Assembly: GCF_001667185.1 (NCBI RefSeq)
Contig: NZ_LZIC01000067.1
Span: 1-64,000 of the forward strand
Origin: Mycobacterium sp. 852002-50816_SCH5313054-b
GTDB taxonomy: Bacteria; Actinomycetota; Actinomycetes; Mycobacteriales; Mycobacteriaceae
DNA length: 64,000 nt
Direction of reading: 5' to 3'
Positions within the stretch are counted from its first letter, which is position 1; each line of letters begins with the position of its first letter. The position numbers were made by a program, and so were the translations under genes. This document shows positions 1 to 9,803 of this stretch, piece after piece. A model generated the notes under the pieces. That model was not told where the DNA came from. It saw only the letters and a program-made list of their open reading frames with translations, and made no database searches.

Positions 1-2027
1 TCGGGATCGATGTCCTGGGGGCTGGAATTGCCCAACACCGTTGCCACCTGCGCGCACACCACGCCCACCAGCAGGTCATGTTGCTGCTGGCTCAGTGTGC
101 GCAGGCGTTGCGCCCAATCCGAGTCGGGCTCGGTGCCCGCGTCGGTGTCCTCGCCCGCGCGCGGCTCCGGCCGGCGGGCCGGCTCGTCCCAGCGGGTGAA
201 CTCGTTGCGCAGGTACCGCTGCAGGGAATCTCGCCGCCTCACCTTGCCGCTGGTGGTGAGGGGAATCGAATGAGGCGGCACCAGAACGAGATCCGCCACG
301 CTCAGTTCATGCGACCTCGATATCGCCGCGGTGATCTCGCGCCTGACGGCGTGCAGCCGCTCCGCGGCCTCTTCGGGATCGCCGCTGGCCTTGAATTCGA
401 CGATGGTGACCAGCTTTTCGACGCCGTCGTCGTCCGGGACCGCTATCGCCACGACGCGGCCCGCGGTGATTTCCTGGATCGTCGCCTCGATGTCGTCGGG
501 AGCGTGGTTGCGTCCGTAGACGATCAGGAGGTCCTTGATGCGGCCGACGATGAACAGCTCGCCGTCGGAGAAGAAGCCGAGGTCTCCCGTTCTCAGCCAC
601 GGCGCTTCGGGCGTGCCGGCCGGCGGATTGACGAGCGTTGCGCCGAAGGTGCGTTCGCTCTCTTCTGGTTTTTGCCAGTAGCCGGAACAGACGTTGTCGC
701 CGTGTACCCAGATCTCGCCGACCGTCCCCGGCGGGCACTCGATACGGGTCTCGGGGTCGACGATGCGCACCGGCTGCGTCTTCGGCATGCCGTAACTGAC
801 CAGCGGTATGCCTTCTCCGCTTGCGCACCGCACCGCCTCGCCGGCGGTCAGTGTCTCGGATTCGAAGAACACGGTCTCCGGTGGTCGACCCGTGTCCAGC
901 GTTGCCACCAACAGCGTGGCTTCGGCGAGGCCGTATGAGGGCCGCAACGCCTCGGGGCGAAGGTTGAAGCGGGCGAACCGCTCGGCGAAGCGTCGCAGCG
1001 TGGGGGGGTTGACGCGTTCGGCGCCATTGAGGATGTTGCGCACGCCCCCGAGGTCAAGCCCGGCCAGGTCGTCGTCCGACGTTTTCCGTGCCGCCAATTC
1101 GAAGGCGATGTTCGGCCCGGCCGAAAACGCGTGCGGGTTGCTGGCCAGCAACTGCATCCAGCGCGCGGGTCGCTGCAGGAACGCCGGCGGGCTGGTGAGC
1201 ACGCTGCGAAATCCCGCCATGATCGGGAAGGCAATGCTCAGGATCAGGCCCATGTCGTGGAAGAACGGCAGCCACGACACCACCGTGGTGTCCGGCGGAG
1301 CGATGCCGTCCTCGTAGTAGGAGGCCATGATCTGTTGGCAGTTGACCTGAATGTTCTTGTGCGAGACGACGACTCCCGCCGGCGTGCGGGTCGAGCCGGA
1401 GGTGTATTGCAGATGCGCGACGCTCGGCAGGTTCTCGGCCGCGGCGGCGGTTCCTGGCTCGGAGTCAAGGTCCAGCAGATCGACCTCGATGAGCGACGGC
1501 GCGCGCTCGCCGGGCTTCGACTGGATGTACTCGGCGATGTCGCCCGCGACGGGCGAGGTCGTGAGGATGGACGACGGCGACGCGTCCAGCAGGACCGAAC
1601 TGACCCGCTCGTCGCCGGCGCCCCGCAGCGGAAGCGGCAGCGGGACCGCGATCTGACCGGCCTGCAGCGCGCCGAGGAAGGAGAGCAGGTACTCGAGTCC
1701 TTGCGGCGCCAATACCACGGCCCGGTCGCCGTTTGACCCGCAAGTTTGGAGCGCCCGTGCGACGTTCAGGGTTCGCCGATACAGCTGCGACCACGTCAGG
1801 CTTTCGGCGACCCCCGCCGGGTCCTGCTCGTAGTCGACGAAGGTAAACGCCGTCTCATCGGGCCGCAGCAGGGCCCGCTCGCGCAGCACAGCGGGGATCG
1901 AAGTCTCGAGCACGGCTTGACGATACCGAGGAACGGAGGGAGCGTCGCCGAAACCGGCGATTGGCCGCGATCCGGCGGTAGTCAGACGCGCGTCAGACAA
2001 GGCCGGGTGCGTCGAAATAGCTTGCAT
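1..2027 (-). CDS. fatty-acyl-AMP ligase (FAAL) fused to a carrier domain, 3' end outside window
   Basis: Adenylation enzyme that would activate a fatty acid as acyl-AMP and hand it to a carrier protein in polyketide lipid synthesis. Reverse-strand translation gives about 675 residues without a stop. The ATP-binding loop [11 protein letters not shown], the motif [10 protein letters not shown], the RTGDLG block and the C-terminal SGKVRRR region are all present. After residue about 620 a second domain begins with helix-1 residues of a PKS-type carrier ([15 protein letters not shown]). The gene therefore probably continues as a FAAL-ACP or FAAL-PKS hybrid beyond base 1. Two starts are possible: ATG at 2027, or GTG at 1913, which begins nearer the conserved domain. 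Family assignment is firm. The product lipid is unknown. Confidence 0.85.
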   Translation of the reverse strand, partial: MQAISTHPALSDARLTTAGSRPIAGFGDAPSVPRYRQAVLETSIPAVLRERALLRPDETAFTFVDYEQDPAGVAESLTWSQLYRRTLNVARALQTCGSNGDRAVVLAPQGLEYLLSFLGALQAGQIAVPLPLPLRGAGDERVSSVLLDASPSSILTTSPVAGDIAEYIQSKPGERAPSLIEVDLLDLDSEPGTAAAAENLPSVAHLQYTSGSTRTPAGVVVSHKNIQVNCQQIMASYYEDGIAPPDTTVVSWLPFFHDMGLILSIAFPIMAGFRSVLTSPPAFLQRPARWMQLLASNPHAFSAGPNIAFELAARKTSDDDLAGLDLGGVRNILNGAERVNPPTLRRFAERFARFNLRPEALRPSYGLAEATLLVATLDTGRPPETVFFESETLTAGEAVRCASGEGIPLVSYGMPKTQPVRIVDPETRIECPPGTVGEIWVHGDNVCSGYWQKPEESERTFGATLVNPPAGTPEAPWLRTGDLGFFSDGELFIVGRIKDLLIVYGRNHAPDDIEATIQEITAGRVVAIAVPDDDGVEKLVTIVEFKASGDPEEAAERLHAVRREITAAISRSHELSVADLVLVPPHSIPLTTSGKVRRRDSLQRYLRNEFTRWDEPARRPEPRAGEDTDAGTEPDSDWAQRLRTLSQQQHDLLVGVVCAQVATVLGNSSPQDIDP

Positions 2028-2161
2028 AGCAACCGCGTTGACTGCAATCTGCGAACCGCACCAAGGACGGTGACACTGAAAACAGGCGTTCCCAGATTTT
2101 TCAAGGTCCGGCTGGGTAAACCGCCGGCGTAAGTACGTTTGCCCTGGCAGCCGTGTCGCGC

Positions 2162-2410
2162 TTAGGAAGCCTGCGCGTACTGCCAGACCGCGCCCTCGCC
2201 TGCTGACGTCGCCGGGCCGCACCACATCGTGCGTCCGGCCGCGTCATGGATGGTGGCGTTGGGCACCGCGCACGGGTGGCCCGCAGACGGGGTGTTGACG
2301 TAGGCGACACCCATCCCGAGCGCGATGAGGACGGCCGTCGCGGAAGAGACCATCGCCAGTCGGAGGTATCCGAGTTTCCTGTTCGCCTTCTTCTCCGCCG
2401 CGGTGCGCAT
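2162..2410 (-). CDS. small exported or membrane-anchored hypothetical protein
   Basis: An 82-residue protein of unknown function. A basic N-terminus ([11 protein letters not shown]) is followed by one hydrophobic segment at about residues 17-36, so the remainder would lie outside the membrane. The exported part contains two cysteines (in HPCAVPN and MWCGPAT) that could form a disulfide. A strong GAGGAGC ribosome-binding site lies 5 bases before the ATG. It stands alone between the FAAL gene and the divergent crotonase gene. I recognise no family. Confidence 0.7.
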   Translation of the reverse strand: MRTAAEKKANRKLGYLRLAMVSSATAVLIALGMGVAYVNTPSAGHPCAVPNATIHDAAGRTMWCGPATSAGEGAVWQYAQAS

Positions 2411-2538
2411 GGCTGCTCCTCGTGTCAGATGCCGGATCGGTGGTCGACTCGAGCATCGGCGGGCGGGCTTGAGGGATTCTCCAGGGATTCTTGGCGGTCG
2501 TTCGCGCCGGTCAGCCCGCCAAGTACCCTTAGGTACCG

Positions 2539-3309
2539 ATGACCCAGCCCGATCCCGTCCTGTACAGCGTCGACGCTCGCGTCGCGCTCATCACCGTGAA
2601 CGACCCCGACCGGCGCAACGCCCTCACCGACGAGATGTCGGCGCTGCTGCGGTCCGCCGTCGAGCGGGCCGAAGCCGATCCCGACGTGCACGCCGTCGTG
2701 GTCACGGGCGCCGGCAAGGCTTTTTGCGCCGGCGCCGACCTCAGCGCCCTGGGCGCCGCCGGCGGCGGGGCGGCGGAGTCGGGGCTGCAGCGGCTCTACG
2801 ACGGCTTCATGGCCGTCGGCAACTGCCGGTTACCGACGATCGCGGCAGTCAACGGCGCGGCCGTCGGCGCGGGCCTGAACCTGGCGCTGGCCGCCGACGT
2901 GCGCATCGCCGGGCCGCACGCGTTGTTCGACGCCCGCTTCCAGAAGCTGGGCCTGCATCCCGGCGGGGGCGCGACGTGGATGCTGCAGCGCGCGGTCGGT
3001 CCGCAGGTGGCGCGAGCGGCATTGCTGTTCGGGATACGCTTCGACGCCGAATCCGCTGTGCGGCACGGCCTGGCGCTCAGCATCGCCGACGACCCGGTCG
3101 CCGCTGCGCTGGAACTGGCCGCGGGGCCGGCCGCGGCTCCCCGCGAGGTGGTGCTGGCGACCAAGGCGACGATGCGGGCCACGATCAACCCGGGAACGCT
3201 GGACAGCGAGCAACACGACCTCGCCCTGCGCACCGAGCTCGGGCCGCAGGCGGCCTCCATCCAATCCCCGGAATTCGCAAGCAGATTGGTCGCGGCGCGA
3301 CGCCGATAG
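2539..3309 (+). CDS. echA14: enoyl-CoA hydratase/isomerase family protein, EchA14-like
   Basis: Crotonase-fold acyl-CoA enzyme of 256 residues, normal length for the family. The oxyanion-hole segments are visible: [13 protein letters not shown] (about 60-72) and [21 protein letters not shown] (about 105-125). The two glutamates that catalyse hydration in classical crotonases appear replaced. The first position reads L-N in GAGLNLA, and the second reads F in [14 protein letters not shown] conventional enoyl-CoA hydratase reaction is therefore doubtful; isomerase, thioesterase-like or another crotonase chemistry is possible. The symbol rests on position next to the bkd block, as Rv2486 in M. 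tuberculosis (from memory). It is monocistronic, with an AGGTACC site just before the ATG. Confidence 0.8.
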   Translation: MTQPDPVLYSVDARVALITVNDPDRRNALTDEMSALLRSAVERAEADPDVHAVVVTGAGKAFCAGADLSALGAAGGGAAESGLQRLYDGFMAVGNCRLPTIAAVNGAAVGAGLNLALAADVRIAGPHALFDARFQKLGLHPGGGATWMLQRAVGPQVARAALLFGIRFDAESAVRHGLALSIADDPVAAALELAAGPAAAPREVVLATKATMRATINPGTLDSEQHDLALRTELGPQAASIQSPEFASRLVAARRR

Positions 3310-3415
3310 ACGACGCTGGGCGCGACACATAACCAGTGGCGAAGACACGCCGGGCGGCGTCGCAGTGGCTTATGTTTCGGCGCACGCGGTCTAGGGCGAC
3401 TCGATCCGGCCCCCC

Positions 3416-3792
3416 TTAGCTCGTGGGGTCTCCTGAGCAGTGGGTGTGGTCTTTTTGGACCGTTCCGCCCTTGGCGGTAGCCAGTGCCGCCGCCTCCGCG
3501 TCATCGCGTGTTGGACCCCAGCCGCCGTAGTACTTGGTGTTGGCGGCATTCATGGCTATCGCTACGCACCCACCCTGCCCGCTGGCCAGAAGACGACAGT
3601 CGCTGATTGTCTTGCGACATGCCGACATCACGGTCTGAATGGCGTCGGACTGGCTGCTTCCTCCGGCGGTGAACCTGATCTGCCCGGTGGAGTCCGAGAT
3701 CGCCTCCGCAATCCACGGGTCGTCGGCATGAGCGAACGGCGCCGCAGCGAACGCCACGCCGATCGCGATCGCTACCGCTGCGGTTTCTTCAT
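3416..3792 (-). CDS. DUF4189 secreted protein with apparent frameshift in the signal peptide
   Basis: The mature part (DDPWIAEAISDSTGQ onwards, about 100 residues) resembles the cysteine-containing DUF4189 domain of small secreted mycobacterial proteins. It shows the A-x-A type cleavage site PFAHA/DD. The open frame can only start at GTG 3757, which leaves no charged n-region. An ATG at 3792, preceded by GGGGAAG, starts MKK and then runs into a stop. One extra A in the AAGAAACC run would join the frames and give a textbook signal peptide beginning MKKTAAVAIAIGVAFA. A one-base deletion or a base-calling error is the simplest explanation. If real, the protein may not be exported. Confidence 0.7.
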
Positions 3793-3943
3793 GGCGCTTC
3801 CCCGCCCTCTTCCTTCGCGCTGCGTCGTAGTGGCGCAGGTCAACGCACGGAGACGATTGTCCCCCGTCGCGGCTTCCGGCGCGACATCAGCCAGGCGTCC
3901 GTCCGCGTTGACGTGCGCGTTTGCGCGAGGAGCCGAGGGCCCG

Positions 3944-5083
3944 CTAGAGGTCCAGCAGCGCGATCTCGGGAGCCTCGATCAAATCCCTCAGCTTACAAAG
4001 GAACCGCGCCACCTGGGCGCCGTCGGCGACGCGGTGGTCGAACACGCACGTCAGCGCCATCGTCGAGCGCACCACAACCTCACCCCCGACGACCACCGGA
4101 CGCGGCCTGATCGCCCCCATGCCCAGGATGGCCGCTTCCGGGTGGTTGATCACCGGCACGCCGTCGTCCAGGCCGAGCGCCCCGAAGTTCGACACGGTAA
4201 AGGTGGAGCCCGTTAGTTCGGCGGGCGTCAGGGTGCCCTCGCGGGCGCCTTTGATCAATTCCGTCGTGCGGCCGGCCAATTCGCGTGTGGTCATCTTCTG
4301 CGCATCCACGATCACCGGCACCAGCAGCCCGCGTTCGGTGGCCACACCGAACCCCAGATGCACGCACCGACGGACGTGCAACTCCGGCGCTTCGGGCGAG
4401 TCGACCCACGTCGAGTTGAGAATCGTGTTGTGGCTCAGGGCGATAACAAGCAGCCGAAGCGTCAGCACGAACGGCGAGATCTCCCGGTCCCCGGAACCGT
4501 CGCTAAGTCGCAGCAGCGCGGTGCAATCCACGTCGACGCCGGCTGCCGCCGCCGGGATCTCCCGGTGGGACAACGCGATCTTCTCCGCCATCCTGGCGTG
4601 CACGCCGCGGACCGGCCGAACGTCGTCCGCCGTCCCGTGCGCGGCCGCCAGCACGTCCGCGCGGGTGATCACCTCATCCCCGCTGCGCCGCAGCGCGGCG
4701 AGATCGACGGCAAGCTCCTTGGCAAGCTTGCGCACCGGTGGGGCGGCGAGCGGCCGGCCGGTCCGTCGGCTGGCGTCGATGCCCGCGTCGGCGCCATAGC
4801 CGACGAGCGTGGGCACCGCGGCCTGGCCGGGTGCGGTGTCGATGCGGACCAGCACCGCGCCGACCTTCAGCACATCGCCTTCAGCGCCGTTGGTTTCGAC
4901 GATCCGCCCGGCGTACGGGCTCGGGATCTCGACCTCGGCCTTGGCGGTCTCCACCGAACACAACACCTGGTTGAGCTCGACGTCGGCGCCGGCCTCGACA
5001 TACCAGCACGACACGGTCACCTCTTCGAGCCCTTCGCCGAGGTCGGGAACCCGGAACGACATCACCCGGTCGTCGGTGCTCAT
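3944..5083 (-). CDS. bkdC: branched-chain alpha-keto acid dehydrogenase E2 (dihydrolipoyl acyltransferase)
   Basis: Transfers the acyl group from E1 to CoA in the branched-chain keto-acid dehydrogenase complex. In 379 residues the order is lipoyl domain (1-80, lipoyl-lysine K48 in ETAKAEVE), a peripheral-subunit binding segment (about 115-150, [14 protein letters not shown]) and the acyltransferase core. The core ends in the HxxxDG motif (H350, D354 in HRVADGAQ). The start at 5083 is set by the ATGA overlap with bkdB. The open frame continues upstream only as a shadow of bkdB. It is the last gene of bkdABC. No E3 is encoded nearby, so lipoamide dehydrogenase must come from elsewhere. Corresponds to Rv2495c. 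Confidence 0.95.
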   Translation of the reverse strand: MSTDDRVMSFRVPDLGEGLEEVTVSCWYVEAGADVELNQVLCSVETAKAEVEIPSPYAGRIVETNGAEGDVLKVGAVLVRIDTAPGQAAVPTLVGYGADAGIDASRRTGRPLAAPPVRKLAKELAVDLAALRRSGDEVITRADVLAAAHGTADDVRPVRGVHARMAEKIALSHREIPAAAAGVDVDCTALLRLSDGSGDREISPFVLTLRLLVIALSHNTILNSTWVDSPEAPELHVRRCVHLGFGVATERGLLVPVIVDAQKMTTRELAGRTTELIKGAREGTLTPAELTGSTFTVSNFGALGLDDGVPVINHPEAAILGMGAIRPRPVVVGGEVVVRSTMALTCVFDHRVADGAQVARFLCKLRDLIEAPEIALLDL

Positions 5084-6111
5084 GGCATTCCCAACGCGCG
5101 TTCGACGCAGTCCAGCAGCCGGTCGGGTCCCGGCAACCACAATCCCTCCAACCGCGCCGGCGGGTAGGGCGTGTCGAAACCGCAGGCGCGCAATACCGGT
5201 GCCTCCAGCTCGTAGAACATCTCCTCCTGGATGCGCGCGGCCAGGCCGGCGCCGTAGCCCAGGCTGCGCGGCCCCTCGTGCAGCACCACGCAGCGCCCGG
5301 TCCGGTTGATCGAGGCGGCGACGGTGTCGAAGTCCAGCGGAACCAGCGACCGGAGGTCGATGATCTCCAGGCTCCAATCACGCTGGCGCTGCGCCTCTTC
5401 CGCGGTGGCGACGGCGGTGTTCACCAGGCTGCCGTACGTCACGACGGTAACGTCGCGGCCGGGCCGGCGCACCATGGCCTGCCCGATGGGCGGTTCGGGC
5501 CGGGTGGTGTCGACCTCGCCGCGCCCCTGGTAGCGCCGCTTCGGCTCCAGGTACATCACCGGGTCGGGGCAGGCGATCGAGTGGCGAAGCAGCCAGTAGG
5601 CGTCGGCCGGGCTGGACGGCACCACCACCTTCAAGCCGGCGGTATGCGCCCAGTAGGACTCGGTGGAGTCCGAATGATGCTCGGCCGCACCGATTCCGCC
5701 GAACGACGGGATCCGGACCGTGACCGGCATGTTGATCTCGCCGCGGGTGCGGGTGCGGTACTTGGCCAGATGGCTGACCACCTGATCGAAGGCCGGGTAG
5801 GAGAATCCGTCGAACTGGATCTCGGGCACCGGCACGAAGCCGCGCAGCGCCAGCCCGACCGCGATGCCGATGATGGCGGATTCGGCCAGCGGCGTGTCGA
5901 AACACCGCGCCTCGCCGAATGTTTCGGCCAGGCCCTCGGTGACCCGGAACACCCCGCCCTCCACCGAGACATCCTCGCCGAACACCAGGACGCGGTCGTC
6001 GGCCGCCATCGCGTCGTGCAGCGCGCGGTTGAGCGCCTGCACCATGGTCAACGGCAGCGCGGCGGGCGCGTCGCGGGCCGGGGCCGCCGGGCGGTCCTCG
6101 AGCTGGGTCAT
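5080..6111 (-). CDS. bkdB: branched-chain alpha-keto acid dehydrogenase E1 beta subunit
   Basis: The 343-residue transketolase-like beta subunit pairs with BkdA to decarboxylate branched-chain 2-oxo acids with thiamine diphosphate. Recognisable blocks are [17 protein letters not shown] (about 45-61), the conserved [15 protein letters not shown] and a C-terminal transketolase domain with VVTYGSL. It overlaps bkdA and bkdC by four bases each (ATGA junctions), so the three are translationally coupled. Corresponds to Rv2496c. Confidence 0.95.
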   Translation of the reverse strand: MTQLEDRPAAPARDAPAALPLTMVQALNRALHDAMAADDRVLVFGEDVSVEGGVFRVTEGLAETFGEARCFDTPLAESAIIGIAVGLALRGFVPVPEIQFDGFSYPAFDQVVSHLAKYRTRTRGEINMPVTVRIPSFGGIGAAEHHSDSTESYWAHTAGLKVVVPSSPADAYWLLRHSIACPDPVMYLEPKRRYQGRGEVDTTRPEPPIGQAMVRRPGRDVTVVTYGSLVNTAVATAEEAQRQRDWSLEIIDLRSLVPLDFDTVAASINRTGRCVVLHEGPRSLGYGAGLAARIQEEMFYELEAPVLRACGFDTPYPPARLEGLWLPGPDRLLDCVERALGMP

Positions 6112-7199
6112 TCGAGCCGCCCCAGCTCGGCCAGCAGCTGCTGGCGCTGCGCCTGCAACCCGGGCGTGATCTCGGCGTACACCGTGGTGAACACCTCGTC
6201 GACGTCGAAGTCGGGCGCATCAAAGACGGCGTCACGCAATTCGGCCCGCATCCGCGTTGCCCGCGCGGCGATCCGTTGCTCCAGGCGTTCCGACCACAGC
6301 CCCTGGCCCCGCAGGTAGGCGCAGTAGCGCGGGATCGGGTCCAGCGCCGCCCACCGGTCCACTTCGTCCTGTGTGCGGTAACGGCTCGGATCGTCGGAGG
6401 TGGTGTGCGGACCGAGCCGGTAGGTGACCGCCTCGATCAACGTCGGGCCGCCACCGGCGCGGGCGCGGGCGGCGGCCTCGGCTGTCACCGCGTAGCACGC
6501 CAGCACGTCGTTGCCGTCCACCCTGATGCCGGGCATCCCGTAGCCAATCGCCTTGTGCGCGAGGGAAGGCGCGGCGGTCTGTTTGGACACCGGCACCGAG
6601 ATCGCCCACTGGTTGTTCTGCACATAGAACACGCACGGCGCGACGAACACGGCCGCGAAGTTCAGCGCCTCGTGCACGTCGCCCTCGCTGGTGGCGCCGT
6701 CGCCGAGGAAGGCCACCGTCACCGAATCCTCGCCCAGGCGTTGCGCGGCCATCGCCGCGCCGACGGCGTGCAGGGTCTGGGTGCCGATCGGAATCGACAT
6801 CGGGGCGCAGCATTTCTTGGTGAAATCCAGCCCCCCGTGCCACGTCCCGCGCCACGCCGCCCCGACGTGTCCGGGCGGGATGCCGCGCACCAGATACGCG
6901 CCGAGCTCGCGGTATTGGGGAAACAGCCAGTCCGTCTTGCGCAGGCAGGCGGTGGCCCCGACCTGGGCGGCTTCCTGGCCACGGCACGAGGCGAACAGCG
7001 CCAGTTGCCCCTGGCGCTTCAGGTTGACGAACTCGGTGTCCAGTTCGCGGGTGACCACCATCATCTCGTACAGCCAGCACAGGGTTTCCGGCGGAAGGCC
7101 GCGGCCGTAACGGCTTTCGGAAGTCGGAGTGCCGTCGGCGGCGATGAGTTGCACCGGGTCGAGGTCGACGGTCATCGGCGTCTGAGACATATCCGCCAT
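6108..7199 (-). CDS. bkdA: branched-chain alpha-keto acid dehydrogenase E1 alpha subunit
   Basis: The 363-residue thiamine-diphosphate-binding alpha subunit of the complex. The TPP motif runs from GDGATSEGD (about residue 165) to the paired asparagines in VQNNQWAIS about 30 residues later. The phosphorylation-loop region YRLGPHTTSDDPSRY is also conserved. It is the first gene of the bkdABC cluster. A gap of 128 bases separates it from citE upstream and contains an inverted repeat (7232-7253), so bkdABC may have its own promoter. Corresponds to Rv2497c. Confidence 0.95.
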   Translation of the reverse strand: MADMSQTPMTVDLDPVQLIAADGTPTSESRYGRGLPPETLCWLYEMMVVTRELDTEFVNLKRQGQLALFASCRGQEAAQVGATACLRKTDWLFPQYRELGAYLVRGIPPGHVGAAWRGTWHGGLDFTKKCCAPMSIPIGTQTLHAVGAAMAAQRLGEDSVTVAFLGDGATSEGDVHEALNFAAVFVAPCVFYVQNNQWAISVPVSKQTAAPSLAHKAIGYGMPGIRVDGNDVLACYAVTAEAAARARAGGGPTLIEAVTYRLGPHTTSDDPSRYRTQDEVDRWAALDPIPRYCAYLRGQGLWSERLEQRIAARATRMRAELRDAVFDAPDFDVDEVFTTVYAEITPGLQAQRQQLLAELGRLE

Positions 7200-7231
7200 A
7201 CCGCCTCCTTGGCGATCGCCGGCTACACGAA

Positions 7232-7253
7232 AGTCTCCACTCGACGCGAGACT
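7232..7253. promoter_or_regulatory. inverted repeat upstream of bkdA
   Basis: A perfect 6-base inverted repeat, AGTCTC and GAGACT separated by 10 bases, lies 33 bases upstream of the bkdA start in the citE-bkdA gap. It is unrelated to the GTTAAT-type sites near scoA and bkaR. Operator or start-region hairpin are both possible. Confidence 0.35.
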
Positions 7254-7327
7254 GGCGTATCCCCCATTATGCGCCCAAATACGAAGACACCGCGTTGATC
7301 ACGGCCGAGGCGCAAGCGTGTCGCGCC

Positions 7328-8149
7328 CTAGCTGGACGCGGGCTCCCCCGACCGCCGCAGCAACATCGCGGCGTGCTTGAGCACCGGCGAATCGACCATC
7401 TGCCCTTCGAAGGCGAACACCCCGCGTTCGGACCGCGCCGCCGCCAACACCCGGCGTGCCCATTCCAGCTTTTCCTCGGTGGGCCGGTACGCCTCGCGCA
7501 CGACCGGGACCTGGCTGGGGTGGATGCAGACGGTCCCGTCGAACCCCACGGCGACGGCGTCGTCGGCCTCGGCCCGCAGGCCCTCGATGTCGCGGATGTC
7601 CAGGTGCACGGCGTCGAGCGCGATGCGGTCGAACGCCGCCGCCGCGAGCAGGGTCGCCGACCGGACGTGCCGGGCGACGTCGCGATAGGTGCGGTCGGCC
7701 AGCCGGCTGGAGCTGCCGCCGAGCGTGGCGACCAGGTCCTCGGCGCCCCACATCAGGGCGGCGGTGCCCTCGGCCCCGGCGATCTCGGCGACGAACACGG
7801 CGCCGCGCGGGGTCTCGATCAGCGCGACGACGTCGCGGGGCGCGAGCGCGCTCACCTGCGCGGCCGATTCGGTCTTGGAGAGCATCACCGTCGTGTACGC
7901 GGTGTCGGCCAGCGCGTCCAGGTCGCGGGCGTGCTCGCCGGTGTCGGCCGCATTGATCCGCACCACGGTCCGCTCGGGATCCAGCGGGGTGTCCCGCAGC
8001 GCCTTGCGGGCGGCGGGCTTGTCCGCCTCGGCCACGCCGTCCTCGAGGTCGAGGATCACCACATCGGCGGCCGCGGCGGCCTTGGCGAAACGCTCGGGGC
8101 GGTCGGCCGGGCAGAACAGCCAGCCGGGTCCCACGTTACGCAGATCCAT
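7328..8149 (-). CDS. citE: CitE-like beta-hydroxyacyl-CoA lyase
   Basis: HpcH/HpaI-type TIM-barrel lyase of 273 residues. The N-terminal LFCPADRPERF and the metal-site segment ILDLEDGVAEADKPAAR are typical of CitE-like enzymes, as is the later acidic segment LMWGAEDLVATLGG. No citrate lyase alpha or gamma genes are present, so it is not a true citrate lyase. The M. tuberculosis counterpart Rv2498c is reported to cleave 3-hydroxyacyl-CoAs such as HMG-CoA and citramalyl-CoA, linking leucine breakdown and itaconate disposal. The start at 8149 is where the coding frame meets the preceding gene (TGATG junction). Confidence 0.92.
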   Translation of the reverse strand: MDLRNVGPGWLFCPADRPERFAKAAAAADVVILDLEDGVAEADKPAARKALRDTPLDPERTVVRINAADTGEHARDLDALADTAYTTVMLSKTESAAQVSALAPRDVVALIETPRGAVFVAEIAGAEGTAALMWGAEDLVATLGGSSSRLADRTYRDVARHVRSATLLAAAAFDRIALDAVHLDIRDIEGLRAEADDAVAVGFDGTVCIHPSQVPVVREAYRPTEEKLEWARRVLAAARSERGVFAFEGQMVDSPVLKHAAMLLRRSGEPASS

Positions 8150-8640
8150 CACGGCTCTCCCGCGGGTCGCTTTTGCACCAGCGTGGTCCGCACCGCGCGC
8201 GCCACCACGTCGCCGTGCTGGTTGCGGCCGGTGTGCTCGAGGGTGACGATGCCTTCGCCCGGCCGGCTCTTCGACTCGCGCGTGTCCGTGCACACGGTTT
8301 CGGCGTACAGGGTGTCGCCGTGGAAGACAGGCTTGGGGAACGACACCTCGGAGAAGCCGAGGTTGGCGACGATGGTGCCGAGCGTCAGCTGCGTCACCGA
8401 CAAGCCCACCAGCGTGGAGAGGGTGAACATCGAGTTGACCAGCCGCTCGCCCCGAAAGCCGGGCTGCTCGGCGGCCCACGCCGCGTCGAGGTGCAGCGAT
8501 TGGGTGTTCATCGTCAGCGTGGTGAACAACACGTTGTCGGCCTCGGTGACGGTGCGGCCGGGCCGGTGCAGGTAGGTCGTGCCGACCTCGAACTCCTCAA
8601 ACCACAAGCCCCGCTGGATAATCGACTTGCGGTCGGTCAT
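8149..8640 (-). CDS. MaoC-family (R)-enoyl-CoA hydratase
   Basis: Hot-dog-fold hydratase of 163 residues with the MaoC pattern ([20 protein letters not shown] at the N-terminus and [10 protein letters not shown] near residue 105). It lies between citE and fadE19, overlapping both, in an operon that degrades branched acyl-CoAs. In M. tuberculosis the counterpart Rv2499c has been assigned as the itaconyl/mesaconyl-CoA hydratase step ahead of the CitE-like lyase; that role is inferred here from synteny. Confidence 0.88.
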   Translation of the reverse strand: MTDRKSIIQRGLWFEEFEVGTTYLHRPGRTVTEADNVLFTTLTMNTQSLHLDAAWAAEQPGFRGERLVNSMFTLSTLVGLSVTQLTLGTIVANLGFSEVSFPKPVFHGDTLYAETVCTDTRESKSRPGEGIVTLEHTGRNQHGDVVARAVRTTLVQKRPAGEP

Positions 8641-9803
8641 GAGAGTCCCAGCGATCGCGCGATGAGCATCAGTTGCACCTCGGTGGTCCCTTCCCCGATC
8701 TCCAGGATCTTGCTGTCGCGGTAGTGGCGCGCCACCGGGTACTCGTTCATGAATCCGTAGCCGCCGTGGATCTGGGTGGCGTCGCGGGCGTTGTCCATCG
8801 CGGCCTCCGACGAGATCATCTTCGCGATCGCCGCCTCCTTCTTGAAGGGCTTGCCCGCCAACATCTTCGCGGCCGCCTCGTAGTACGCGGTGCGCGCGAC
8901 GTGGGCCCGGGCCTCCATCCGCGCGATCTTGAAGCTGATCGCCTGGTAGGAGCCGATCGGCTGGCCGAACGACTGGCGTTCCTTGGCGTACTTGACGCTT
9001 TCGTCGACGCAGCCCTGCGCCACCCCGGTCGCCAGCGCGGCGATCGCGATGCGGCCCTCATCCAGGATGGACAGGAAGTTCGCGTAGCCGGTGCCGCGGG
9101 CACCCAGCAGGTTCTCCTCCGGGACGCGGGCGTCGGCGAAGGTCAGCGGGTGGGTGTCCGATGCGTTCCAGCCGACCTTGTTGTAGACCGGTTCGACGGT
9201 GAAACCCGGTGTGCCGCTGGGCACGATGATCGTCGAGATCTCCTTCCTGTCGCCCGCGAGGGTTCCGGTGACCGCGGTGACGGTGACCAGCGACGTGATG
9301 TCGGTGCCGGAGTTGGTGATGAATTGCTTGGTGCCGTTGATCACCCACTCGCCGTCGTCGAGGCGGGCGGTGGTGCGGGTGGCGCCCGCGTCCGAACCGG
9401 CGCCCGGTTCGGTGAGCCCGAAGCCGGCGAGCGCCCGGCCGGCCGTGAGGTCCGGGAGCCATTTCTGTTTCTGCTCCTCGGTACCGAACCGGTAGATCGG
9501 CATCGCGCCGAGGCCGACGCCGGCCTCCAGCGTGATGGCTACTGACTGGTCGACCTTCCCGAGCTCCTCGAGCGCCAGCGCCAGCGCGAAGTAGTCGCCG
9601 CCCATGCCGCCGTACTCCTCCGGGAACGGCAGGCCGAACAGGCCCATCTCGGCCATCTTGGCGACGACCTCGTACGGGAACCTGTGCTCCTCATCGTGTT
9701 TGGCCGACACCGGCGCGACGACGGTGCGCGCGAAGTCGGCCACCGTGTCGCGAAGGTCCTCGTACTCCTTGGGCAGGGTCCCCGCGGTAATGGATGTCGT
9801 CAT
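8637..9803 (-). CDS. fadE19: acyl-CoA dehydrogenase, isovaleryl-CoA dehydrogenase-like
   Basis: FAD-dependent acyl-CoA dehydrogenase of 388 residues, full length. The signatures [18 protein letters not shown] (about 130-147) and [20 protein letters not shown] (about 345-364) are intact. The C-terminal IGEGTTEVQ carries the usual catalytic-base region. Its place directly upstream of methylcrotonyl-CoA carboxylase genes supports oxidation of isovaleryl-CoA or another branched acyl-CoA. It is coupled to accA1 by an ATGA overlap. Corresponds to Rv2500c. Confidence 0.93.
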   Translation of the reverse strand: MTTSITAGTLPKEYEDLRDTVADFARTVVAPVSAKHDEEHRFPYEVVAKMAEMGLFGLPFPEEYGGMGGDYFALALALEELGKVDQSVAITLEAGVGLGAMPIYRFGTEEQKQKWLPDLTAGRALAGFGLTEPGAGSDAGATRTTARLDDGEWVINGTKQFITNSGTDITSLVTVTAVTGTLAGDRKEISTIIVPSGTPGFTVEPVYNKVGWNASDTHPLTFADARVPEENLLGARGTGYANFLSILDEGRIAIAALATGVAQGCVDESVKYAKERQSFGQPIGSYQAISFKIARMEARAHVARTAYYEAAAKMLAGKPFKKEAAIAKMISSEAAMDNARDATQIHGGYGFMNEYPVARHYRDSKILEIGEGTTEVQLMLIARSLGLS

